Positions 1 through 8,576 of a stretch of DNA of 64,000 bases are shown here, piece by piece. Positions within the stretch are counted from its first letter, which is position 1; every line of letters starts with the position of its first letter. The stretch is from contig NZ_JARIXP010000002.1 of assembly GCF_029269265.1 (NCBI RefSeq), positions 82,792 through 146,791 of the forward strand, in the 5' to 3' direction. The stretch comes from Rheinheimera sp. 1928-s (GTDB lineage: Bacteria; Pseudomonadota; Gammaproteobacteria; Enterobacterales; Alteromonadaceae). The notes beneath the pieces are model-generated. The model was not told where the DNA came from. It saw nothing but the letters and a program-made list of their open reading frames with translations, and searched no databases. A program made the position numbers and the translations under genes.

Positions 1-2
1 GT

Positions 3-296
3 CATGGCCTGATATGCAGTTCAGACTGGAATTCTGCACCTATTCAACTACACCAAAAAGGTTTAAAAAACTGGCAAGATCTATTGCTACGCGAACTTAA
101 ACATCCGGTGAATAGCCATCAGTTGTTTTACAACAGACCGTCACTGCAGTTTCGCAGTGACGGTAGTCTGGATTTATTAGAGTCAGGTACTTTTGTGTAT
201 TGCAGCAAAGAGCCTTATCACTGGCATTTCAGATTGAGCGTCAGTCAGGCCGGGCGTAGCCGTTTATGGCAGGAGAATAGCCCCTGCCCTTATTAA
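3..296 (+). CDS. FimT/GspH-like pseudopilin, C-terminal part (cut by window start)
   Basis: The reading frame is open to the left edge, so this is the 3' end of a longer gene; about 97 codons are visible. The pattern near residues 50-90 (LQFRSDGSLDL, GTFVYC, then LSVSQAGRSRL) resembles the C-terminal beta region of FimT/FimU/GspH pseudopilins, where a 'F..DG' strand, a cysteine strand and a final 'V...GR.R' strand are typical. The N-terminal prepilin signal is outside the window. It points toward the minor-pilin set B and converges with its pilE; only 10 bases separate the stops. Inference: it may be the FimT partner missing from set B. Family assignment is moderate because only the C-terminus is seen. 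Confidence 0.6.
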   Translation, partial: HGLICSSDWNSAPIQLHQKGLKNWQDLLLRELKHPVNSHQLFYNRPSLQFRSDGSLDLLESGTFVYCSKEPYHWHFRLSVSQAGRSRLWQENSPCPY

Positions 297-306
297 GCTG
301 AACCCT

Positions 307-711
307 TTAATAACTCCAGCATGACGAACCAGGTTCACTGTCTTTTTGGCCATAATTATTCAGCAAAAATATCTGACAACTTTTATCCTCGCTCTGAGCC
401 TGCTGTGCCTGAGCTTTCAGCTGATAACCTTGCTCTGTCACCACAGCACTGACTTTATAACGGCCAGATTCGGTAACAAACTGCTTCGCTGCAAAACCCA
501 GTTCAGTCAGATCGGCGCTATATCTCTGTTGATCAACCAGTAACATCTCCTGCAAACCTGCCACTTTCAACAGTATTTGCATCGCTTCCGATCTATAGCT
601 TTTTAACACATGGTCCTGATAACCCGGTAATAACACAGACGCCAGAATGCCCATAATGGCCAGAACCACCAGCAGTTCAATTAAGCCGATACCCCGCACT
701 CTGGTTTTCAT
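307..711 (-). CDS. Type IV pilin-like minor pilin, set B PilE
   Basis: 134 residues. A short basic leader (MKTRVRG) precedes the prepilin peptidase site G7|I8 and the helix IGLIELLVVLAIMGIL, with Glu at mature position 5. The downstream 'GYQDHVLKSYRSEAMQILL' resembles the alpha1 region of PilE-type minor pilins, and two cysteines near the C-terminus (positions about 112 and 131) can form the usual D-region disulfide. Its ATG overlaps the stop of the mini-PilY1 gene by four bases (ATGA), indicating translational coupling. It is the last gene of set B and corresponds in position to the pilE at 4145-4570, from which it has diverged strongly. Confidence 0.85.
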   Translation of the reverse strand: MKTRVRGIGLIELLVVLAIMGILASVLLPGYQDHVLKSYRSEAMQILLKVAGLQEMLLVDQQRYSADLTELGFAAKQFVTESGRYKVSAVVTEQGYQLKAQAQQAQSEDKSCQIFLLNNYGQKDSEPGSSCWSY

Positions 712-2264
712 TCAAAGGATCCTTCTTCGCTATGGTAAGTCCCCATCAGTTGCCAACGCGGGAAACTGCCATGTTGCATAGGGTTACTGCAATAGGTGCA
801 ATCGGGGCTGATCTCCAGCAGATTGTTAATCAGCACCTGCTGATGCTTCTGCTCGATTAGAGCGAAGCCGCCTTGTGCATTCGCTTTAACCATCATGGCT
901 CCTGCAGCTTTTTCTAAAGGTAAAAGCTGCTGCCGATAAACTGAAGACGCATGATGTAAATGCAAAGCCATTAAAGCTGAAGAGCTCTGCTCGATACTGC
1001 AAATCTGCGTTGGGTCCTGCTGCAATACAGCCAGGTACACCACACCAGCAGCTACAACAGGAGGCTGAGTCAGGCGACCTGCAATATGGCTGTACCAGCC
1101 ATTTTTCTGTTGGATTTGCAGCCACTCCTGATCGGTTAACACTGCAAGGTCAGGCGTGGCTGGCAAGGTTCGGTCTACTAAATCTGCTAACCCGGGAACT
1201 GGCTCGTCTTGTTGTTTCAGCAGCACAACGACACTTTGCTGTTGTCGCAAAGCACTCAACAGAATCAGCCATTGGCTGCGCCTGGAATGGAAATCACGAC
1301 CTGATCCCCCCACCGGAACTGCTGCATATAAGGTACGGATAAACTGAATATCGCTGAGGCCAAGAGCAGACAAATCGGCGACCGGCTGGATAGTATAAAA
1401 CTGGTCATATTCCATTTGAGCCTGCCAGACCAAACCTGTTTTGGTACTGAAAACCAGACTGTCTGAAACTGAATCTCTGTTTTGATCATAAACAGCCACA
1501 GCACCGGATAACTCAGAAATGTTTTGTTGTGCTGCCAACCTGGCTCTCACCTTACCTGTCAGGGCATCTACTTTATAAAACAAAGTTTTCGGCTCTGCCG
1601 ATCCGATATTCGGTAAAAAAATCGACAACGCTGACATGCCTGGCCCCTGCTCTTCCATTAATACGGGCTGAGCCATAGCTCCTGATAGGTCTTCAAAATC
1701 AGCCTCTGCAGCGCTGACAGACCACAATAGCTCAGGTACATGCAGAGGATTGAGCTTTAAGGCAAAATACGACGGGCTTTGATTACTGCTGCCACTGACA
1801 AGAATAAACTGGTCGTTTTGTTTAAGCTCTTGCTCTGTGATCAGCAGAGGCTGATGCACCTGCGCAGCTAAATCCTCAAGTTCAGCTCTGATCTGCGACA
1901 AGAAGGGAAGTAAAGGCCAGGGTAACCACCAGAGCGTTTTTTTGCTCTGGTCATTAGCTTTGAATTTCAACACACCCGCATAGCTGACCACCTGGTATCC
2001 GCTATCAACATAGGCAGGCAACGACTGGCTTTGCACATCCAGTCTAGTGCAGGACAATTCCTCTAACTTCGCAGGCAAATGCTCCAGCCATTGCGTTGTA
2101 TCCTGATGACTCAGTTTTAAATGGGTCGACAGTGCATTGTGCTGATCCTGGTTCAATGCTGTCAGTTGCACTGAGCCCACACCTGGAACATGACTCCAGT
2201 AGCTGTCTGCTGACAATGGGTAACTGCATAACAACAGGCAGAGTCCAAACCTAGAAAAGCCCAT
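708..2264 (-). CDS. Truncated PilY1-like pilus tip protein without vWA domain (set B)
   Basis: 518 residues with an N-terminal signal peptide (hydrophobic LCLLLCSYPLSA). Three features tie it to the C-terminal beta-propeller of PilY1. A 'LFYKVDALTGKV' strand is followed by a calcium-type loop D260-x-N-x-D264-x3-D268 (YDQNRDSVSD). A 'R.FHSRR' stretch occupies the usual 'RRFYYPPDV' place. The segment at about 389-435 (NGWYSHI...PPVVAAGVVYL...SSALMAL) matches the PilY1 C-terminal 'GWY...R....P.V..G.V.F.....C...G...LMALD' pattern. There is no MIDAS (DxSxS), so the N-terminal vWA half of a normal roughly 1150-residue PilY1 is absent. It lies between set B pilX and pilE, exactly where pilY1 sits in set A. 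Inference: a tip adhesin or assembly factor for a second pilus tip complex. Confidence 0.75.
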   Translation of the reverse strand: MGFSRFGLCLLLCSYPLSADSYWSHVPGVGSVQLTALNQDQHNALSTHLKLSHQDTTQWLEHLPAKLEELSCTRLDVQSQSLPAYVDSGYQVVSYAGVLKFKANDQSKKTLWWLPWPLLPFLSQIRAELEDLAAQVHQPLLITEQELKQNDQFILVSGSSNQSPSYFALKLNPLHVPELLWSVSAAEADFEDLSGAMAQPVLMEEQGPGMSALSIFLPNIGSAEPKTLFYKVDALTGKVRARLAAQQNISELSGAVAVYDQNRDSVSDSLVFSTKTGLVWQAQMEYDQFYTIQPVADLSALGLSDIQFIRTLYAAVPVGGSGRDFHSRRSQWLILLSALRQQQSVVVLLKQQDEPVPGLADLVDRTLPATPDLAVLTDQEWLQIQQKNGWYSHIAGRLTQPPVVAAGVVYLAVLQQDPTQICSIEQSSSALMALHLHHASSVYRQQLLPLEKAAGAMMVKANAQGGFALIEQKHQQVLINNLLEISPDCTYCSNPMQHGSFPRWQLMGTYHSEEGSFE

Positions 2265-2634
2265 CCCTGCCTCCTTCAGGCAAAGATTGCCTGACTAAAA
2301 AACTGGTGACACTATGTTGCTCATGAGACATACCTCCAGTAGTGCGAAGCTGATGCCACTCACATTGCGTTGACAGTTCACTCCAGGCGGCATACTGCGC
2401 AGGACAGGGAGCCACCACAAAAACACCGGACTCGATATCACCTTGTTTCAGTTGCTGTAATTGCTGCGCATGCTTGCTTTGGGTTTGCAGCTTTAACTGC
2501 ACAGACAAAGTGGCGCTACCCGCCAACTTTTTACTTAAACTGGTTTGCACCAGCATGGGTATAGTAATGCAGCTTAAAATCAGCATTAACACCAGGGTAG
2601 TAACCAGAATAAAACCTTTAGAACTTAACATCAT
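2251..2634 (-). CDS. PilX-like minor pilin, set B
   Basis: 127 residues. A very short leader ends in the prepilin-like site (SSKG|FILVT) followed by a long hydrophobic helix (residues 8-30). Position +5 is Thr rather than Glu, as in the set A PilX (Ile), so both PilX proteins lack Glu5. The start is decided by a near-perfect SD sequence, AAAGGAGGT, at about 2642-2650. The protein is shorter than set A PilX (176 residues) and shows little sequence similarity to it beyond the helix; the family call rests on this helix plus its place between pilW and pilY1 homologues. The 3' end overlaps the mini-PilY1 start by 14 bases. Confidence 0.7.
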   Translation of the reverse strand: MMLSSKGFILVTTLVLMLILSCITIPMLVQTSLSKKLAGSATLSVQLKLQTQSKHAQQLQQLKQGDIESGVFVVAPCPAQYAAWSELSTQCEWHQLRTTGGMSHEQHSVTSFLVRQSLPEGGRDGLF

Positions 2635-2646
2635 AACGACCTCCTT

Positions 2647-3588
2647 TTATAAGCGTGTGTTGCTAAATGCCACAGAACTGCTGACTAACAGGCGTCGAAA
2701 CGGATCAGAAGGAGCCTTAAACCATTGTTGGCCCATCTGGTAAAGCTGGTTGTTTTGGTAACTAAAGTCTTGATCTAAACTACGTAACAGCAGATAAAAC
2801 TTAATATTAATAATACGGTGTTTTTGTTGCTGCCAATGCTGTTGCTGCATTTGAACTGTGCTTAAGTAATAATCCACCTGGCCATCTAAATTAGCGTCCA
2901 GACCGAATTCAAAATGCATCCTCTCGACCCCATCCATAATTGAATCGGTATCCATCACTGCTTGTCCTGCCGCATTACGGATCAATCGCTTGCGCATTAA
3001 CACCGGCACTACATCGCCAGCATGTTTTTGTTCGCTGATATAAAACACCTGATGGCTGTATGGCCAATACAGCGAGTCGGGGATCAGCTCTGCACTGGAG
3101 CTGCTGACAAAACGGTTGCTGGCCGCTGAAGTTTCAAAATAAAATCGGTTTGTGCGCATTTGGGTGGCTAATACATTGCTGCCAACTATACGTTTAAACT
3201 GCAACAGCTCGGATCCGGCTTTGGGCTGATTTAAACAGTTCAGATGCTTTTTTTGCTGCACTTGTTCTGCATAAAGAGTCAGGTAAGGCAGGTCTTTCAG
3301 CGGGAAACTGCCCGCATCAAACTCTGCAACACAGTCCCCTAATACCGGAGGCAACTGATGTGAGGCTGAGGCCACATCAGCCAAACTGCGGCCTGCGAAA
3401 AACATCATATTTGGCAACTCAGACTGAAACAAACTCAACAACATCTGGCTATTTTGCTGCAATTGCACCAGCTGCTGGGTTTGTCGGTTGGATTGCTGAG
3501 TGGCAAACAAAGTCCCAATCAAAAAGGTCATCAGCACTAAGCCTAAAGTCAGACTGACCAGCACTTCCAACAAAGTGAAACCGCGCAT
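2647..3588 (-). CDS. PilW-like minor pilin, set B
   Basis: 313 residues from the chosen ATG at 3588, one base after the stop of set B pilV. The longer frame would add 16 residues overlapping that gene and would put an unlikely CNFLWWC stretch before the leader. From the chosen start the leader is only MRG, then |FTLLEVLVSLTLGLVLMTFLIG, with Glu at mature position 5. Next comes the long alpha1 helix with 'QLVQLQQNSQMLLSLFQSEL' (compare GELQNASRTTFELMANDI in set A PilW). Late motifs such as 'DGVERMHFEFGLDANLDGQVDYYL' match the 'V..L.........' strand region of PilW. Position in the cassette agrees. Confidence 0.8.
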   Translation of the reverse strand: MRGFTLLEVLVSLTLGLVLMTFLIGTLFATQQSNRQTQQLVQLQQNSQMLLSLFQSELPNMMFFAGRSLADVASASHQLPPVLGDCVAEFDAGSFPLKDLPYLTLYAEQVQQKKHLNCLNQPKAGSELLQFKRIVGSNVLATQMRTNRFYFETSAASNRFVSSSSAELIPDSLYWPYSHQVFYISEQKHAGDVVPVLMRKRLIRNAAGQAVMDTDSIMDGVERMHFEFGLDANLDGQVDYYLSTVQMQQQHWQQQKHRIINIKFYLLLRSLDQDFSYQNNQLYQMGQQWFKAPSDPFRRLLVSSSVAFSNTRL

Positions 3589-3589
3589 C

Positions 3590-4081
3590 TCAAGGCACCA
3601 CCACAGAAAGTTGCAGCCGGTTGGGCGATAAATCACAAACAGATGTCGGACGCTGAATTTGCACTTTGGCCTGAGAGCGCCAACTTAACTGCACCAATTT
3701 CTGATCCGCTTGCTGACGAATGCAAAGCGCAGGTTGTTGCAATAGTTTCAAACTTTGGGGGTGACCAGAAGCACTTAAGGTGCTGTATAAATGAAACTGA
3801 CTCAGCTGTTCTGCATCACAAGAGTGGTTTTCTGTGCACTCTGCTGATTCGGCTGTAGCCCAGAGCGGATGAATTCCGTCGTAATACCCGGCTGAACTTT
3901 CATGACTTGCCATACGGCTGGCAAGCTCAGAGGTTAAGGACAAAGCGATGGTTTGTTGAGTCGCCATAATCACTTGCTGGCGGGCAAACAAAGACGCACT
4001 TAAAGCGCCAAGCCCTGTCAGGCACAGTAATAATAAACTGATCAGAACTTCGGTTAAGGTAAAACCAGAGGCAGTCGGCAT
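3590..4081 (-). CDS. PilV-like minor pilin, set B
   Basis: 163 residues; leader MPTASG|FTLTEVLISLLLLCLTGLGAL with Glu at mature +5, followed by 'ARQQVIMATQQTIALSLTSELASRMASH', which matches the PilV pattern (compare SSVRYSQSAQERTTALIMAGTLTEIIRSN of set A). Cysteines occur at about 91 and 100 and near the C-terminus. It is the first gene of set B, 63 bases downstream of set A pilE, so the two sets could be read as one long transcript. No clear terminator was seen in the 63-base gap (4082-4144). Confidence 0.82.
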   Translation of the reverse strand: MPTASGFTLTEVLISLLLLCLTGLGALSASLFARQQVIMATQQTIALSLTSELASRMASHESSAGYYDGIHPLWATAESAECTENHSCDAEQLSQFHLYSTLSASGHPQSLKLLQQPALCIRQQADQKLVQLSWRSQAKVQIQRPTSVCDLSPNRLQLSVVVP

Positions 4082-4144
4082 ATCCTTGCGCCTGTGAAAG
4101 TCCGTTTACTTTAAATTTACCTGCGTTCCTTAAAAGGTCAAATC

Positions 4145-4570
4145 TTACCAGCACTTTTTTACAATGGTCGCACCAGTGCCACCGTTAGCGCCTTTGATAC
4201 CCGCCTGGTTGTAACTTAACGAAGTACAGTCGTCATCGGCCTGCGCACCTTTAGCCGTTGCGGTCAGAGTAAAAGTGCGGCTGGCTAAATTACTAAGCTC
4301 AAAGTTATACCGGTCAGATAAGTCGTTGCTGCATTGCAAAGTTGGCAACTCTGTTGCTGCGCCATTATTGGTAGCGTAGGTCATATTGGTGGTGTACACC
4401 CTTTCCATAAACTGGGCGTATTCCAATAAACAGGCAGTAGCACTGGCGCGGGCACTGCCTAACATATAGCCCTGGTACGAAGGTACAGCTATAGCTGTTA
4501 AGGTGCCTATGATCGTAATAGCGATCAGCAGCTCAATCAGGGAAAAGCCAAGGGCTTTGGTACTTTGCAT
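4145..4570 (-). CDS. pilE: Type IV pilin-like minor pilin PilE, set A
   Basis: 141 residues from ATG 4570, which overlaps the pilY1 stop by one base (TAATG) and has GAGGT about 9 bases upstream; an upstream in-frame codon would add seven residues inside pilY1. Leader MQSTKALG|FSLIELLIAITIIGTLTAIAVPSYQGYM is the classical PilE helix with Glu5. Four cysteines include a C-terminal pair (DDC...KKCW) for the D-region disulfide. Minor pilins of this type assemble at the pilus tip with PilV, PilW, PilX, FimT/FimU and PilY1. It is the last gene of set A. Confidence 0.9.
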   Translation of the reverse strand: MQSTKALGFSLIELLIAITIIGTLTAIAVPSYQGYMLGSARASATACLLEYAQFMERVYTTNMTYATNNGAATELPTLQCSNDLSDRYNFELSNLASRTFTLTATAKGAQADDDCTSLSYNQAGIKGANGGTGATIVKKCW

Positions 4571-7500
4571 TAGTTGTCTACCTCGCGCCATGACACACGG
4601 CCACGCCTGATTTGGGTGTTTACGTCTAAGTTCACCACATTAGTGTCAGCTAAACCTACCGCCATTTTGTCTTCAAAAAACAGCGGCTCAGTTGGCATGC
4701 TGTTAAAACGCACGCCGGACAATTCCGCTATGTCATCTCCTTCAGCCACGCCGTCGTCCTGATTAAAACCTTCATCGCCTGAAATATCGAAAAAATGGTA
4801 CTTCAAACGGCCACCATGAAAAGGATCGATCGCCATCACATAACCATCCCCCTCCGGATTACAGACATTGCTGTCCGGGATAATGCTGTTTACCACTAAG
4901 GTAGTGCCGACTAAACGTGGTGACGACACAATACGTTCGCGAACATCGGGCAAGTCGATAAACCAGCCTTGAAACCCAGCCATATCGTTGGGTGCCGAAG
5001 GCGATATAGTGCGGCCTTCGGTGCCATTGCTGTGGCTGACATTGGTTAAAGTGCGCTCTTTCAGTAAAGTGCGGCCAGACAAAGCGGTGCCATCCATAAT
5101 GCCATACCAGCTTTGTTCGTCATCCAGTTGCGGGTCTGGTGTTTCCAGATAACGGCCTGTGCCAAAAAACAGCCACAACTTGCCGGTCTTAGGTTCAGAG
5201 CCAAGGGCTATGCCGCCGGTAATAGATTGTGGATCTCCGGCTGCATCTTCAGCCTGATACAAAGGCTCTCCGCCATAAGCGATGGCCCAGTTGCCCGGGT
5301 TGTTTGACGATAAATCAAACTTCCAGACATTGCCTTGTAAATCTCCGGCAAAAAACCAATCGGTATTACCATTTTTACTGTAATCCCAACCTTCAATCTG
5401 GCCTAAACCTGTATCGCCTGACCCCGTTGTTACCTCCAGATCATTGCCGCCTGCCATAACAACACCGGTTTCAATATCCAGCACTAACAAGCCTGGCCGT
5501 CCTGTGCTGTTGTTGTAACCATAGCCAATCACCACAGCCCATTTGCCGTTATTTAAGCGAGTGATCACAGGTTTGGCAGTGGTGATCCCTAACTGTGGAA
5601 AGCTTTTATCCCATAACAAGCTGGCTTCGCTGATTTGCCCCGGGTTGGTGATATCAAGGGCAAACAAACTATTACCACCCCGGCCAGTGCTGCCAACCAG
5701 TACAGTACGCCAACTGCCATCAAAATACACATCGGCCGACACTGCTGTGCCATCAACAAAATAATCTTTTTGGATCACACCGCTGACATTGGGTTCACTC
5801 AGGGCTTTCAGGTTTGTAGCAGCCGTCAGCATCTGCTTTGGCACATAAGCAAAAGCTTCAGCACCGGTTGTGGCGTTAAAAGCGTGTAACATACCGTCAT
5901 TGGCACCGACATAAATCAGTGGCTGCCGGTTTTTATAAGCCGCGATATGCGCTTTGTAACTGCTGGCTTCGGGCCAGCTATAGGCATGGTAGTTAAAATT
6001 GACAGGTGCACCAACATACACAGGAGAGGAGTTGGCGATATCCCCTAAAGCTGTGGATCTGTTGCGATAACCGCCACCATTTTGTTGCTCCAGCGCGCTG
6101 TTACCCCGTAAATAATCCACCACATTACTGCTGCCCAAAGCGGCCTGCTGACTGCCAACACCACTGGTTAAGTTGGCCCAGACAAACACATCTGCAGCTG
6201 TTTCTGTTTTGCCAAAATAAATCACTCTGTCGTCCCAGTCTGGCATTTCTTCAGCTGCGCTCCAGACATAACTGGTGGTATCTTCGATGTTGTAATTCAC
6301 CAGATCACCACTCCAGTCACCGCTGTTAAAGCGGCCCTGATAGACACTTTGTTCGGCCTGCAATGACGTGGTGGTACCCGCTAAATTTGACCCCGACGCG
6401 ACCCGGGCAATAATAGCGGATAAGGTATTGGATAATCCTGTAGCAAAAGCATCAGGGTCGGCGGCACTGAAAAAGCCCCCTCTGCTGTTCACAGCCGCAT
6501 GTAACAAATCATCAATTTTTGCTGGTTGGGTGGCTAAAGGATCAGGCCATGAAATAGCACTGGCCGAGCCAATAGCGTTAAAAGCTGTAGCGGAACTGAT
6601 AGTGCCTTCAACCCCAAGCCCCACACCAAAAGTCACCATATGTTGCCAGAACGCAGGGTTGATTGGGCTGGTCGGAACCAGGTTATCCAAATCGGTACGT
6701 AAATCCCGTTTCCAATAGTACATAGCCACGTCGGCCAGCGTATTACTGCGATTATCTGAAAATGGCCCTGCTGGCGCATAGACATATGAAGTGCCGCCGG
6801 GTTTGCTGATGTTTTGGTTATTGGTGGTACTGCCGTCGTTGTTACTGCGTGCAGCTGCAGTTTGGGCTTGAGAGGCACTGTCTTCGCTCCAGTAGCCGTC
6901 TGTCATCAAAATGCTGTAGCTCTGGCGACACATAATATGCTGGCTATCATCGTCAGAACCCGGATTTTCGCCCCAAGGCCCTTTATTGTCGGTTCTGGAG
7001 TAGTACAAACCTGCGTCATTTAAAGCTTTGCGCAGTGGGGTGCCGTTGTAATCGTACACCCGCTCGTACAGCTGATCGTAAAAATTCTGTTTGGCATTAC
7101 CGGTAAAAGGCCGCACGCCGTTGATAATGGTACTGACACTGACACCATCCACAGTACTGCTGCCTTTGTTAATGGCACCAAAACCAACTCTTAGGGCTTC
7201 GGTCTGAGTAGAAAAAGCCCGGCCTATACCGGCCTGAGAAGCCAATAAGCGAGAGCGGTAATAAGTGTACCAGTTGGCAAAGTTCTGCATTTCTTGCGCA
7301 TAACTGCAGGTTCCTGCCGTGCAATCAGTGCGATTAATTCGCCCTTCGCCGCTGTAGCTTAAAGTGGCAGCATTAATTTCTACACGTTGGTAATTGGTAT
7401 AAGTAAATAAACTGCCGCCCGTATGGTTGTAGTAGACCGCCGGGTAAAAAGTCCGGCTGGCAGTCACGTTCTGACAATTGCTTTTTGTTGTTGCCGTAAT

Positions 7501-8025
7501 AGTGCAATAGCGCCAGCCCGCGCTGGACGTTTCATTCACGGTCAGGTTACGGCTGCCTTTAAAAGTCCGGAATGGATGATGATAAGCAGCAACCGGATTA
7601 GAGTTTGGATAGGACGTACCGTCGGCTTTAATCCAGGGTTTATACGTCACAGACGGATTGTAATAGGATTTATTCAGCGCATAAGAGCGCATGGCTCTGG
7701 CATACAAGGCTTCGTTATTATTCGTAGCGTTCAGATTCGTCGCATTACTTTCATCCCGAAACGACACCACCTGATGTGTGGCATCCGAATCACCATAAAT
7801 ACCAGCCACTATAGGGTAAACATAGTGCGGATTATCTGCATAAAGATCCGGTGTGATCTCCCAGTGCATAGAACCTGAGTCATCGATCATAAACATGATA
7901 TTGGGCTCTACCGAGCTGCCGGTTTGCAGGGGCGGTGAGGTTAGATCCAGCGCGGCGGCACTGTAAAAGCTGGTCAGCATCAAACTCAATGCCATTGATT
8001 TTGTGCAGGATGTTTGTAGTTTCAT
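4570..8025 (-). CDS. pilY1: PilY1, type IV pilus tip-associated protein
   Basis: 1151 residues from ATG 8025, with AAAGG eight bases upstream; a GTG one codon earlier is less likely. A signal peptide (about 1-25) is followed by a von Willebrand A-like domain with MIDAS residues D48-D49-S50-G51-S52 in 'FMIDDSGSMHW'. The C-terminal half is the beta-propeller ('YVGANDGMLHAFNA', 'DYFVDGTAVSADVYF', 'VLVGSTGRGG'). A calcium-type loop D881-x-S-x-N-x3-D889 (DYSKNGNTD) is followed by 'FAGDLQGNVWKFDL' and the terminal 'GWFIDLPDV.ERIVSSPRLVG' signature. Length is close to P. aeruginosa PilY1. Known role: priming of pilus assembly, adhesion, and calcium-dependent control of retraction. Encoded between pilX and pilE. 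Confidence 0.95.
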   Translation of the reverse strand: MKLQTSCTKSMALSLMLTSFYSAAALDLTSPPLQTGSSVEPNIMFMIDDSGSMHWEITPDLYADNPHYVYPIVAGIYGDSDATHQVVSFRDESNATNLNATNNNEALYARAMRSYALNKSYYNPSVTYKPWIKADGTSYPNSNPVAAYHHPFRTFKGSRNLTVNETSSAGWRYCTITATTKSNCQNVTASRTFYPAVYYNHTGGSLFTYTNYQRVEINAATLSYSGEGRINRTDCTAGTCSYAQEMQNFANWYTYYRSRLLASQAGIGRAFSTQTEALRVGFGAINKGSSTVDGVSVSTIINGVRPFTGNAKQNFYDQLYERVYDYNGTPLRKALNDAGLYYSRTDNKGPWGENPGSDDDSQHIMCRQSYSILMTDGYWSEDSASQAQTAAARSNNDGSTTNNQNISKPGGTSYVYAPAGPFSDNRSNTLADVAMYYWKRDLRTDLDNLVPTSPINPAFWQHMVTFGVGLGVEGTISSATAFNAIGSASAISWPDPLATQPAKIDDLLHAAVNSRGGFFSAADPDAFATGLSNTLSAIIARVASGSNLAGTTTSLQAEQSVYQGRFNSGDWSGDLVNYNIEDTTSYVWSAAEEMPDWDDRVIYFGKTETAADVFVWANLTSGVGSQQAALGSSNVVDYLRGNSALEQQNGGGYRNRSTALGDIANSSPVYVGAPVNFNYHAYSWPEASSYKAHIAAYKNRQPLIYVGANDGMLHAFNATTGAEAFAYVPKQMLTAATNLKALSEPNVSGVIQKDYFVDGTAVSADVYFDGSWRTVLVGSTGRGGNSLFALDITNPGQISEASLLWDKSFPQLGITTAKPVITRLNNGKWAVVIGYGYNNSTGRPGLLVLDIETGVVMAGGNDLEVTTGSGDTGLGQIEGWDYSKNGNTDWFFAGDLQGNVWKFDLSSNNPGNWAIAYGGEPLYQAEDAAGDPQSITGGIALGSEPKTGKLWLFFGTGRYLETPDPQLDDEQSWYGIMDGTALSGRTLLKERTLTNVSHSNGTEGRTISPSAPNDMAGFQGWFIDLPDVRERIVSSPRLVGTTLVVNSIIPDSNVCNPEGDGYVMAIDPFHGGRLKYHFFDISGDEGFNQDDGVAEGDDIAELSGVRFNSMPTEPLFFEDKMAVGLADTNVVNLDVNTQIRRGRVSWREVDN

Positions 8026-8043
8026 CACATCAGCCTTTGCAGA

Positions 8044-8574
8044 TTAGCGCCTGAACAAACTTTGCAGCATGACTGAAGCCCTGCCGTTGTCCGACACTGT
8101 ACGTGCCGTAATACGAAAAGTAGGTGATAAACAACCCACAGAAATTTTATCTTTGCTGGCCACGTCAGCGCATTCAGGCGGATAAGGCCAGTCGCCCATA
8201 TATTCAATCAGATATTGAGCACCGGTGTCGCTGTTGCCATTGAGTGCTGTAGCGGTCAGCCAAAGCAGGCCATTGTCATTCCAGCGATCTTCTGCGCCAA
8301 CCACAGGCAAATCATAAACCCCTGCGCCGTCAATCAAGGCCACAGGATCATTCACATTCAGTATAACCTCAGCCTCCAGCAACGCCGCTTCCACTTGTTG
8401 GTAGGACGATTGCCGATCGTACAAATTGGCACTCATACGTTCCTGTAACAAACTCGATTGCATACTGCTGACAGCCACCAGCGTAATAGCCAATAGCAGC
8501 AACAGGCTGATCACCAGCACAATGCCTTGCTGTTGAGATATGGGATAAGCTGACTGTGCTGTGGCTGGTTTCAT
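8044..8574 (-). CDS. pilX: PilX minor pilin, set A
   Basis: 176 residues. The N-terminus QQQG|IVLVISLLLLLAITLVAVSSMQSS is followed by 'QERMSANLYDRQSSYQQVEAALLEAE', the typical PilX N-terminal domain in which the helix runs into a conserved E-rich segment. Mature position +5 is Ile, not Glu. Four cysteines lie in the C-terminal half, between about residues 145 and 160. The stop lies 18 bases before the pilY1 start and the ATG is two bases after the pilW stop, so it is tightly packed in the operon. PilX is thought to act in the tip-initiating complex with PilV/PilW and PilY1. Confidence 0.9.
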   Translation of the reverse strand: MKPATAQSAYPISQQQGIVLVISLLLLLAITLVAVSSMQSSLLQERMSANLYDRQSSYQQVEAALLEAEVILNVNDPVALIDGAGVYDLPVVGAEDRWNDNGLLWLTATALNGNSDTGAQYLIEYMGDWPYPPECADVASKDKISVGCLSPTFRITARTVSDNGRASVMLQSLFRR

Positions 8575-8576
8575 CG

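Noticed and set aside
7423..7878. 151-codon open frame on the plus strand inside pilY1
   Set aside because: It lies antisense to the vWA half of pilY1, is arginine/isoleucine-rich without a domain pattern, and has no SD; the minus-strand gene explains the sequence.
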